From Porphyromonadaceae bacterium UBA7180 (lineage in GTDB: Bacteria > Bacteroidota > Bacteroidia > Bacteroidales > Muribaculaceae): a DNA stretch of 24,902 bases. Positions 6,897 through 14,516 of the stretch are shown here, piece by piece. Position numbers and translations under genes: made by a program. The notes below the pieces were generated by a model, which was not told where the DNA came from, did no database searches, and saw nothing but the letters and a program-made list of their open reading frames with translations. The DNA lies in assembly GCA_002491165.1 (NCBI GenBank), contig DKVK01000067.1:1-24902 (forward strand). The letters run 5' to 3'. The stretch's first letter is position 1. Each line of letters begins with the position of its first letter.

Positions 6897-7871
6897 ATGA
6901 GATACTTAAAACTCCTGCCTTTGGCACTTTTGGCTGCCGCGACCATGAGTTCCTGCTCAGGTAACGAAGAGCCGCCTGCACCGGAACCTCCCGTTCCCGG
7001 CGAGCCGGTGGAAATGACTTTTGTAGCCAAACTGTTCGACACCTCCACGCGTGCCGAAGCTACCGATGCACAGTCCATCGACAAGCTCCGCTATGCCGTG
7101 TACGATAGCGAGGGCACATACATTTTCGGTAGCGAGGAGAAAGACTCTCCCGTGGCTGAGCTCGGCGATGACGGTAAATTTTATCTGACCCTGCAACTCG
7201 TCACTAACGAAAAATACAAAATAGCGTTCTGGGCTCAGAACAACGGCGTCAAGGCTTATACTTTCAGCGAAGACAAGAAGTCGATTAACGTTGACTACGG
7301 GAAGATGCCGTTCAACAGCCAGGAGGGGGATGCCTTCTACAATTGCATCAACGATGTGACACCCGCTGCCACAACACGCCAGATAAGCCTTTCGCGCCCC
7401 TTGGCGCAGGTGAACGTCGGAGTCACCAATACATTGACCGAGGATCAGTTGGCTCAGTTAAAGGATTTGACATCCACGGTGACGTTGACGGATATTCCCA
7501 CCTCAATAAACCTTCAGACGGGAGAAGTTTCTGCACCTTCGGCGGTTAATTACTCCGCGAAAATCGGCGACTTGCTGAGGCAGGAGTATCCCTACACGGC
7601 CGCCAATGCAAAATACATCGCGCTCGGCTACGTGCTGGCAACGCGTGCATTCCCCACGGTAATAGTAGTGGGCGACGGCGATGCTACCGGCGCTAACCTC
7701 CTCTCGACGCTTACGATTGGACTCGACGGAAAGACCTTCAATATGAACAACGTGCCCTTGTGTTCCAACAAGCGCACCAACATTTATGGCGCATTCCTGC
7801 AAGTCGATGAATCGGGCAACGTATCTATCAACCCCTCTATGGGAGGTAACACAAAAATCGAAATCAAGTAA
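6897..7871 (+). CDS. DUF6562/fimbrillin-like surface lipoprotein
   Basis: This 324-residue protein is the intact paralogue of the split gene at 90-1796. It has a lipoprotein signal with lipobox M-S-S-C (Cys20), then an acidic, Pro-rich spacer (G-N-E-E-P-P-A-P-E-P-P). The beta-sandwich core follows, with I-A-F-W-A-Q-N, S-I-N-V-D-Y-G, G-D-A-F-Y-N, L-A-Q-V-N-V-G and R-T-N-I-Y-G. It ends shortly after the sandwich (S-I-N-P-S-M-G-G) and so lacks the beta-helix of its relative. Such proteins are displayed on the outer-membrane surface; related Mfa and Fim proteins form or cap fimbriae. No donor-strand or assembly partner gene is next to it, so a fimbrial role is only a possibility. It is monocistronic between its own promoter and terminator. 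Confidence 0.88.
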   Translation: MRYLKLLPLALLAAATMSSCSGNEEPPAPEPPVPGEPVEMTFVAKLFDTSTRAEATDAQSIDKLRYAVYDSEGTYIFGSEEKDSPVAELGDDGKFYLTLQLVTNEKYKIAFWAQNNGVKAYTFSEDKKSINVDYGKMPFNSQEGDAFYNCINDVTPAATTRQISLSRPLAQVNVGVTNTLTEDQLAQLKDLTSTVTLTDIPTSINLQTGEVSAPSAVNYSAKIGDLLRQEYPYTAANAKYIALGYVLATRAFPTVIVVGDGDATGANLLSTLTIGLDGKTFNMNNVPLCSNKRTNIYGAFLQVDESGNVSINPSMGGNTKIEIK

Positions 7872-7895
7872 GAGCTATCACACAATAACCATAAG

Positions 7896-7928
7896 GAGAG
7901 GCGGATCCACAACGGACCGCCTCTCTTT
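7896..7928 (+). terminator. Terminator after the DUF6562 gene
   Basis: A 9-bp stem (GAGAGGCGG with CCGCCTCTC) can be extended by 3 bp across one bulged base. It is followed by TTTG, 25 bases after the stop. Confidence 0.75.
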
Positions 7929-8124
7929 GCGCTAATAAGCATTTCTTTTTTTGCAAATCTATGTTTTGGAGGCATCGGGTCCGACGCAATCAGGGGATTG
8001 TTTGGCGCCCTGTTGTCAGAGGATTTTTGGTGGAATTTGCTCCTTGTCGTCGGTTGTTATGCTTTGGTAATCAGAAAGTTGGCGGAGGTTTAAGTTTTTT
8101 TGACAATTTTTTAAATCGCTTATA

Positions 8125-8155
8125 TTGGCCGTCCGGCTTAAAAACGTTAATTTTG
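8125..8155 (+). promoter_or_regulatory. Promoter of the peptidoglycan operon
   Basis: TTG at 8125-8127, 20 bases, then TAATTTTG at 8148-8155. This is the only clear promoter for the five genes from 8322 to 16916. Expected start of transcription is near 8162. Confidence 0.8.
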
Positions 8156-8267
8156 CATCGATTTTTGTGTAACGGCACGGACTGTATGGTTCGTCGCGGC
8201 TTGTAGGCCATGAAAACGCACCTCCCTGTATTCGAGCTTTCCTTACAGAGTGGCACAGACCGCGGAA

Positions 8268-8302
8268 AGTGACCCGTAAATATGGTTATTTTAAAGGTCA
8301 CT
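8268..8302 (+). other. Inverted repeat in the operon leader, just before the start codon
   Basis: AGTGACC (8268-8274) pairs perfectly with GGTCACT (8296-8302), 20 bases before the ATG at 8322. It could fold in the mRNA and affect initiation, or be a DNA operator. No known riboswitch class was recognised. Confidence 0.4.
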
Positions 8303-8321
8303 AAATACCCTCATTTAGATT

Positions 8322-11300
8322 ATGAAGTTAAAAAATATAATTTTACCTCTTTGCGCATTTTTTCTGCTCGCCGTCGCGGCGCCGCAGACTTTTGCAGTAG
8401 AAAAAACTTCTAAAACTACCAAAACGACTACCGGAAAAACCGACTCCGGGAAAACTTCTGCAACAAAGAAAACAGACGCTGCAAAGACGGGTAAGAAATC
8501 AACAAAGGCTCAGAAACAGTCAGCAGACTCAGGCAAGACCGATAAAAAGGGTGCATCCGATACCAAGAAAACCGGAAAGAAGGGCGGTACACAGCCGCAA
8601 CAGCAGCAAACTGCCGGCAAACGCGGCAGCAAAGCCTCTCAGCAGCAAGCTGCCGAAACCCAAAAGTCCGGCAAGAAAAACGGTAAGAATAGCGGTAAAC
8701 AACAGCAGACTGCCGGTAAGCTTGGCAGCAAAGCTACCCAGCAGCAAGCCGCTGACACCCAAAAGAGCGGCACGAAAACCGGTAAGAAAAACAGTCGTCA
8801 TCAACAACAGCAGCAAGCCGCTGACACTCAAAAGAGTAGCGCGAAAACCGGTAAGAAATCCGGTCGTCAGCAACAACAACAAGTGGTCGGCAAGAATGCT
8901 GGAAAAGCCGCACAGCAGCAAACCGATAACCATAAAACCGGCAGCAAAACCGGACGTCAGCAACAACAGCAGGCAGCCGGAAAACAGACCGGCAAGACTC
9001 AGCCGGCACAAGCAACCCGTGCTGACAAAACCGCTTCCCGGCAGTCCGCGAAGGTCAATCCCGATGAAGAGCCCGCCCAGGAATCGAAGCAGCCCACGCG
9101 TGCCGAGCGGCAGGCAGCCGAGCGCGAACGCAAACGCGCCGAACGCCAGCAGCACGACTCGCTTGTAAACGCAGTGAACCACCGCGTAGTTTCCTCCGTT
9201 CCCCAATCCATGAACCCCAAGGGGTTGAAGGTCAATGACGTAACAACAAATTCGAAAAAACGCCAGGTAGACGTGAACCTCAACGAGAACTTCACGCATT
9301 TGCCGCTCAACACCGAGTTCATCAACAACATAGAGCAGGAAGTGAAAGATGCACTCCCCTCGCCCGAGGCCAGCTACCGCGTGAACCTCAACGTAGGCAA
9401 GGACAAGCGTCCGCTCTCCTACTACATCAACCGCATCGACCGCTCGAAATTCGATGCCAACGCACCGTTCGTAGTAGCCAAAGAACCGTATGTCCATGCC
9501 ACGAAGGGAATGGAAAACGACGTCGTGGCCATGTGGCACAGCCATGGCCGCTATTATAAAGGTGGTAGCGGCTGGCAGTGGCAGCGCCCCTTCCTCTTCG
9601 AGACCGCCGAGGATGTCTTCACCATGGGCTATGTGCTCCCTTACATAGTGCCGATGCTCGAAAACGCCGGCGCTTACGTGTTGCTTCCCCGCGAGCGTGA
9701 CCCGAACCACAACGAGGTGATTGTGGACAACGACACCAATGACGGCGGCTTCCTCGGCTCCCAACCTTATTATAAGGAGCAGAACGGCACCAACAAGTGG
9801 GAGCAGGGGAAAGGGGAAGGATTCATCTACGACCTACCGAACTTCCGTGATACGGAAAACCCCTTCACCGGCGGTTCCTACCGCGAGGTGAAAACCCTCA
9901 AGACCAGTGACCCTAAAGCGCGTGGAGTGTCGCGCGCAGGATGGTATGCCGATATACCGGAGGAGGGTGAATACGCGGTTTACGTAAGCTATAAGACGCT
10001 CCCCAACTCCACTGAGGACGCCCACTACACAGTGAACTACAGCGGCGGCTCGCGCGAGTTTATCGTCAACCAGACGATGGGTGGCGGCACATGGATCTAC
10101 CTCGGCACCTTCCCGTTCGAGGCCGGATATAGCGACGTGGAACCCGTCGTGACGCTCGACAACATTTCGAAAAAGGCCGACCGTATGGTCACGGCCGATG
10201 CTGTTAAGATAGGCGGCGGCATGGGTAACATAGAGCGCAGCCCGAGCCGCAGCGACGTTACGGCCAACCCGTCTTCGGGAGGTTCTTCGTCGAAGAAATA
10301 CGCCCAGATGGCTTCGCCCGACGAGGAGGTGGCCGAAGAGGGCGAGTCGGACGGCCAGGAGGCCGCTCCTGCTGTCAATGACAGCAAATCGAAGGGTAAG
10401 TCAGGGCGCTCGGGCCGTTTCTCCACCTCCGGACTACCCCGCTTTGTGGAGGGCGCGCGCTATTGGCTCCACTGGGCCGGCATTCCCGAGTCGGTATACT
10501 CGCCGCACCACGGACGCGACGACTATAAGGACGACTACACCAGCCGCGGCAATTGGGTGAATTATATGGCCGGCGGCTCCCGCGTACTCCCCAACCGCGA
10601 CGGACTCGGAATCCCCGTAGACGTCAGCTTCGCACTCCATTCCGATGCCGGTGTGCGTAAGGACGACAGCGTGGTCGGTACCCTCGGTATCTACTACACC
10701 GCCGGGGGCGCCAAGTATGCCGACGGCACCCCGCGCCACAACTCGCGTATGCTCACCGACCTGGTGATGCGCCAGATAGTGGGGGACATCCGGTCCACCT
10801 TCGAGCCCAACTGGACACGCCGCCAGATGTGGGACAAATCATACCTCGAAGCCAAAGCCCCGGAAGTTCCTTCGACGCTCATCGAGCTTCTGAGCCACCA
10901 GAACTGGGGCGATATGATTTACGGCCTCGATCCGAACTTCCAGTTCACCGTCGGCCGAGCCATCTATAAGGGTCTCGGACGCTTCGTGGCGCAACGCAAG
11001 GGCCGCGAGTTCATTGTGCAGCCTCTTCCCGTGCAGTCGTTCGCCATCACGCGTGAGGCCAAGGGTAAGTACAAACTTTCGTGGCAACCCACCAAGGACC
11101 CCCTTGAGCCTTCGGCAATGCCCAAGAAATACATCATTTTCGAGCGTTCGGGTGGCGTGCTCGGTTTCCATAAGATAGCCGAAACGCACAACACCCACTT
11201 CGAGCTGAAGATTACCGACGACGAAGTTCACAGCTTCAAGATAGTGGCGGCCAACGAGGGGGGACTCTCATTTCCCAGCGAAGTGCTCGCCCTTTGTGAA

Positions 11301-12167
11301 GGTCAGAACCCCAACGCCAAGCCTGCCCTTATTGTCAACGGTTTCACCCGCGTTGCCGCCGCCGGGCATTATTCGCAGGGCGGCAAGGCCGGTTTCGACT
11401 CAAAGAATGAGTTCGCCGTGCCCTATATCCGTGACATCTCCTTCTCCGGTTACCAAAGCAACGACAACCGCAATGCCGGCATTCATTGGGGATGGAGCAA
11501 TACGGATTATGTGGACAACGTGATAGCCGGCAATACCTTCGACTTCGTGGCCGAACACGGCCTCAGTATTGGCGAGGCCTGCCTGGGATTCGTTTCCTGC
11601 TCCGCCATGGCTCTCGAAAACGGCCTGGTGAACCTCGACAACTATTCGATGGTAGACCTGATTCTCGGCAAGCAGAAAACCACCATAGTGGGCAAGGGCC
11701 ACAGCGGCGAACTCTACACCGCATTCCCGGCCGCAATGCAGCAGAAGCTTACCTCTTATGTAGAGAAGGGAGGACGCCTCTTCGTGAGCGGTGCTTACGT
11801 GGCCTCGGACCTTTACAAAGAAAATTCGAGCGACGCCGACCGTCAGTTCGCCGTCCGTGTCCTGGGCATAGCGCCCGCCACGGCCAAGCAGCACAACGGC
11901 CGGCTCTCCGGCCAGCTCGGTAGCCTGAAATACAACAATACGCTCAACGACAAGCAGTACATAGTGGAGCATCCGGATGCCTTGCAACCGCAAAGCTCGG
12001 CCACCACGTTGCTCAACTTCAGCGATGACCGCCAGGCTGCCGCCGTAGCCTCGAAATTCGGCAACGGCCGCGTTGTGACCATGTCCGTTCCCTTCGAGTC
12101 GATTATGGGCGAAGATGCACGCGACAACCTCATGGAGGCTATCATCCGTCAGCTCGGCGTCAAGTAA
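8322..12167 (+). CDS. Large secreted N-acetylmuramoyl-L-alanine amidase with golvesin-like insert
   Basis: The 1281-residue protein is exported by a Sec signal (cut likely after T-F-A, residue 25). Residues about 26-275 are a Lys/Gln/Thr/Gly-rich repetitive region with Q4-Q5 runs. An amidase_3-type zinc domain appears split. The first His is in W-H-S-H-G (406 or 408), the second in L-H-S-D-A-G (773), and the catalytic Glu in L-I-E-L-L-S-H (855). Between them, at about 537-635, lies a golvesin/xanthan-lyase-like beta-sandwich (G-W-Y-A-D-I-P, G-T-W-I-Y-L-G-T-F, A-D-A-V-K-I-G-G-G), then an acidic, Ser-rich linker. A fibronectin-III-like domain (about 907-1000) and a flavodoxin-like C-terminal domain (about 1010-1281) follow. 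Many databases name such proteins xanthan lyase after the golvesin domain; the metal-ligand pattern favours an amidase cutting the MurNAc-L-Ala bond. It is the first gene of the five-gene operon. Confidence 0.83.
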   Translation: MKLKNIILPLCAFFLLAVAAPQTFAVEKTSKTTKTTTGKTDSGKTSATKKTDAAKTGKKSTKAQKQSADSGKTDKKGASDTKKTGKKGGTQPQQQQTAGKRGSKASQQQAAETQKSGKKNGKNSGKQQQTAGKLGSKATQQQAADTQKSGTKTGKKNSRHQQQQQAADTQKSSAKTGKKSGRQQQQQVVGKNAGKAAQQQTDNHKTGSKTGRQQQQQAAGKQTGKTQPAQATRADKTASRQSAKVNPDEEPAQESKQPTRAERQAAERERKRAERQQHDSLVNAVNHRVVSSVPQSMNPKGLKVNDVTTNSKKRQVDVNLNENFTHLPLNTEFINNIEQEVKDALPSPEASYRVNLNVGKDKRPLSYYINRIDRSKFDANAPFVVAKEPYVHATKGMENDVVAMWHSHGRYYKGGSGWQWQRPFLFETAEDVFTMGYVLPYIVPMLENAGAYVLLPRERDPNHNEVIVDNDTNDGGFLGSQPYYKEQNGTNKWEQGKGEGFIYDLPNFRDTENPFTGGSYREVKTLKTSDPKARGVSRAGWYADIPEEGEYAVYVSYKTLPNSTEDAHYTVNYSGGSREFIVNQTMGGGTWIYLGTFPFEAGYSDVEPVVTLDNISKKADRMVTADAVKIGGGMGNIERSPSRSDVTANPSSGGSSSKKYAQMASPDEEVAEEGESDGQEAAPAVNDSKSKGKSGRSGRFSTSGLPRFVEGARYWLHWAGIPESVYSPHHGRDDYKDDYTSRGNWVNYMAGGSRVLPNRDGLGIPVDVSFALHSDAGVRKDDSVVGTLGIYYTAGGAKYADGTPRHNSRMLTDLVMRQIVGDIRSTFEPNWTRRQMWDKSYLEAKAPEVPSTLIELLSHQNWGDMIYGLDPNFQFTVGRAIYKGLGRFVAQRKGREFIVQPLPVQSFAITREAKGKYKLSWQPTKDPLEPSAMPKKYIIFERSGGVLGFHKIAETHNTHFELKITDDEVHSFKIVAANEGGLSFPSEVLALCEGQNPNAKPALIVNGFTRVAAAGHYSQGGKAGFDSKNEFAVPYIRDISFSGYQSNDNRNAGIHWGWSNTDYVDNVIAGNTFDFVAEHGLSIGEACLGFVSCSAMALENGLVNLDNYSMVDLILGKQKTTIVGKGHSGELYTAFPAAMQQKLTSYVEKGGRLFVSGAYVASDLYKENSSDADRQFAVRVLGIAPATAKQHNGRLSGQLGSLKYNNTLNDKQYIVEHPDALQPQSSATTLLNFSDDRQAAAVASKFGNGRVVTMSVPFESIMGEDARDNLMEAIIRQLGVK
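8586..9003 (+). repeat. Degenerate Gln/Lys-rich coding repeats in the amidase gene
   Basis: Within the amidase gene, units built as Q3-5, A-A-(D/E)-T-Q-K-S, (G/A)-K-T-G-K-K recur about six times. Some are close at DNA level: CAGCAAGCCGCTGACAC occurs twice, near 8742 and 8810. This points to expansion by slippage or unequal crossing-over, and the length probably varies between strains. Confidence 0.7.
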
Positions 12168-12195
12168 AAAAATAAAAATTTAAACCTGAAAAATC

Positions 12196-13536
12196 ATGAA
12201 ACTCATCCGTTTCAAAGACATATACAGTCTCGTAGGGGAGATAGCAGATACGGACTCGTACATAATGCTTCAGCTCGACGACCGGGAGGTGACATTCGAC
12301 GAAAACGCCCTCCGCCGCATCGAACAACTTGCAGTGCAATGCAAAGCCAAGTTTATTTATTGCAACTATCGCGAAAAACTTCCCGACGGAAGCGTCATTT
12401 TACATCCGGTTATCGACTATCAGCGCGGTTCGTTCCGCAACGATTTCGACTTCGGACCGGTAGTGGTTGTAGATGCCACGAGATTGCTTTCCTGTATTTC
12501 CCTGATAAAAGAGCGAGATTTCGAAGGAACTTTTGCAGACGGCGGCTGGTATCTGCTACGTCTTTACCTTTGTTCTGATAAGGTTCAGGCTATCCCCGAG
12601 TATCTCTACACAGTGGAGCGCGTGGATCACCGCAAGAGCGGCGAGAAGCAGCACGATTATGTGGATCCGCGCAACGCCGACTACCAGAAGTCCATGGAGA
12701 AGGCTTTCACCTGTTACCTGCAGCATACATGCGCCCTTGTTAATGCTGCCGATCTGCAGGACGTTGACCTCGAAGAGGAGGAATTTCCGGTCGAGGCTTC
12801 GGTGATAATTCCGGTGCGCAACCGCGTGCGCACCGTTGGAGACGCCGTGGCATCGGCGCTCAGCCAGAAGGCGGATTTCCCCTTCAATGTGCTGGTGGTG
12901 GACAACGACAGCACCGACGGCACGCGCGAGTTGCTCGAAAAAATAGATGACCCGCGTCTGTACGTCATCAAAGTGGACGCTTCGGAAAATCTCGGCATCG
13001 GCGGTTGCTGGAACCGCGCTTTGCTCGACGAAAGGTGCGGCCGTTTCGCCGTGCAGCTCGACTCTGACGACATTTACAGCTCGCCCGATACGCTCCGCAA
13101 GATTGTGGAGAGATTCCGCTCTGACAACTGCGCGATGGTGATAGGCAGCTACACGCTGACCGACTTCGACCTCAATCCCACCGGCATCGGCCTCATAGAC
13201 CACCGCGAGTGGACTGACGAAAACGGCATGAACAACGCCCTGCGCATCAACGGCCTCGGCGCTCCGCGTGCTTTCTTCACTCCTGTGGCGCGGCAGATTC
13301 TTTTCCCAAACGTAAGCTACGGCGAGGATTACGCCATGGCGTTGCGCATAACCCGCCAATACCGCCTCGGACGCATCTTCGACAACCTCTACTTCTGCCG
13401 ACGCTGGGAAGGAAACTCCGACGCCGCGCTTTCAATAGAGCAGACCAACGTAAACAACCGCTACAAGGACTTCGTGCGAACAGTGGAATATCAGGCACGT
13501 CTGAAAGCGGGAATCGGCGAAGATGACTTGGACTAA
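12196..13536 (+). CDS. Family 2 glycosyltransferase with degenerate N-terminal half-repeat
   Basis: The C-terminal part (residues about 200-446) is a GT-A glycosyltransferase of family 2: A-S-V-I-I-P-V-R-N-R at 201-210, D-N-D-S-T-D-G-T at 236-243 and the metal-binding Q-L-D-S-D-D at 287-292. There is no signal peptide or membrane segment, so it should act in the cytosol or on the inner face of the membrane. The first 200 residues resemble the second half of a GT2 domain: L-Q-L-D-D-R near residue 25 matches Q-L-D-S-D-D, and G-G-W-Y-L-L-R-L with I-P-E-Y-L-Y matches G-E-D-Y-A-M-A-L-R with I-F-D-N-L-Y. The nucleotide-binding half of that copy is missing. The gene starts 28 bases after the amidase and ends 14 bases before the next gene. 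Donor and acceptor sugars are unknown. Confidence 0.88.
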   Translation: MKLIRFKDIYSLVGEIADTDSYIMLQLDDREVTFDENALRRIEQLAVQCKAKFIYCNYREKLPDGSVILHPVIDYQRGSFRNDFDFGPVVVVDATRLLSCISLIKERDFEGTFADGGWYLLRLYLCSDKVQAIPEYLYTVERVDHRKSGEKQHDYVDPRNADYQKSMEKAFTCYLQHTCALVNAADLQDVDLEEEEFPVEASVIIPVRNRVRTVGDAVASALSQKADFPFNVLVVDNDSTDGTRELLEKIDDPRLYVIKVDASENLGIGGCWNRALLDERCGRFAVQLDSDDIYSSPDTLRKIVERFRSDNCAMVIGSYTLTDFDLNPTGIGLIDHREWTDENGMNNALRINGLGAPRAFFTPVARQILFPNVSYGEDYAMALRITRQYRLGRIFDNLYFCRRWEGNSDAALSIEQTNVNNRYKDFVRTVEYQARLKAGIGEDDLD

Positions 13537-13550
13537 TAGTGTGGAAAGAT

Positions 13551-14516
13551 ATGGAAGAAATAAATGAAATGTACCGCGAGCAGTTCGATCGCTGGCCGCA
13601 ATGCAAGGATAATTACGATGCTTTATTGAAAGCGGAGCGACGCACCATCGTGATGGGTGACCTCCCAGTGATGGTGCAGTGCAATCCTGCGCGCGCGCGT
13701 TCCACCGAAGCGAAAGTCGATGCCGCCTCGATAGCCGAGCGCCCCTGTTTCCTCTGCGCCAAGAACCGGCCGAAGGAGCAACTTGCCGGGCAGGCCATTC
13801 CCGATTTTGAAATTCTCATCAACCCCTATCCCATACTTCCGGTTCATTTCACCGTAGTGTCCAAAGAGCATCAGCGCCAGGACGCCATGCCCCTCGAGAT
13901 GGTTAACTTCGTGGACATGACACCGCAGGCCGTCGCCTTCTTCAACGGTGCGAAAGCCGGTGCTTCGGCTCCCGACCACCTGCATTTCCAGGCCGTGCTC
14001 AAAGAGGAACTGCCGTTGCTCTCCGCCGTAGAACGCCTCCACCGCTACTCCGACGGCACCGTGAAACTTTCTACCGAACTGGGCGACTTCCCGATGAGTT
14101 TCCTCAGTGTGATTATACCGCTTTCGTTCGAGGGAATGCTGATGCTCGCCGAGTTGCCGAAGTTCGGAGGATTGCCCGATGGCCCTGAAGCCAATCCCCG
14201 CGACTTCGTGAATACGTTGGTGTGGATGGACAACGGCGATCCGGAAGGGGATGACTCGCCGAAGATGCGTGCCCTGGTGATTCCGCGCCGCCGCCACCGC
14301 CCCGACTGCTACTTTGCCCAAGGGGAGGATAAACTGGCCGTAAGTCCCGGCGCCCTCGACATGGCCGGGCTTATTGTCACTCCTCGCCGTGAGGATTTCG
14401 ACCGCATCACAGCCGGTGACATCGCCGAGATTTACCGTCAGACCGGCCTTTCCGCCGCGGAATTGCCGGAGTGGTACGAGGGTTATCCCGACTTCATAAA
14501 ATACACCGGGCGATGA
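13551..14516 (+). CDS. DUF4922 protein, HIT/GalT-like nucleotidyltransferase or phosphorylase
   Basis: The frame opens with a GTG at 13539, but the ATG at 13551 is preferred: GGAAAG lies just upstream and the extra residues are not conserved-looking. The 321-residue protein shows a GalT/Ap4A-phosphorylase layout. A C-F-L-C pair lies at 66-69, I-N-P-Y-P-I-L-P-V-H-F-T-V-V-S at 90-104, and G-A-S-A-P-D-H-L-H-F-Q contains the H-x-H-x-Q nucleophile motif (His143, His145, Gln147). In the HIT superfamily the middle His carries the nucleotide; plant VTC2, a GDP-L-galactose phosphorylase, uses the same H-L-H-F-Q form. The substrate here is unknown; the muramidase and glycosyltransferase neighbours suggest a nucleotide sugar. 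There is no signal peptide. The stop overlaps the start of the SpoIID gene (ATGA), implying translational coupling. Confidence 0.85.
   Translation: MEEINEMYREQFDRWPQCKDNYDALLKAERRTIVMGDLPVMVQCNPARARSTEAKVDAASIAERPCFLCAKNRPKEQLAGQAIPDFEILINPYPILPVHFTVVSKEHQRQDAMPLEMVNFVDMTPQAVAFFNGAKAGASAPDHLHFQAVLKEELPLLSAVERLHRYSDGTVKLSTELGDFPMSFLSVIIPLSFEGMLMLAELPKFGGLPDGPEANPRDFVNTLVWMDNGDPEGDDSPKMRALVIPRRRHRPDCYFAQGEDKLAVSPGALDMAGLIVTPRREDFDRITAGDIAEIYRQTGLSAAELPEWYEGYPDFIKYTGR

Larger units (their letters stand above)
7872..8321. other. Intergenic region before the amidase operon
   Basis: This 450-base stretch holds the terminator at 7896-7928, the operon promoter at 8125-8155 and a leader of about 160 bases. 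The leader contains short inverted repeats. The short open frames here have no recognisable protein character. Confidence 0.6.

Noticed and set aside
7961..8301. Short open frames of 76-81 codons before the amidase operon
   Set aside because: They overlap the operon promoter and leader and have no protein-like pattern or start signal.
8586..9003. CRISPR-like regular repeats
   Set aside because: The repeats are in frame, degenerate and lack unique spacers; they encode the Gln/Lys-rich region of the amidase.
8529..9764. Minus-strand open frame of 411 codons opposite the amidase repeats
   Set aside because: It is Leu/Gly-rich because it mirrors the Gln/Lys repeats. No promoter or family resemblance.
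12556..13359. Minus-strand open frame of 267 codons
   Set aside because: Shadow of the GT2 gene, whose motifs are clear on the plus strand.
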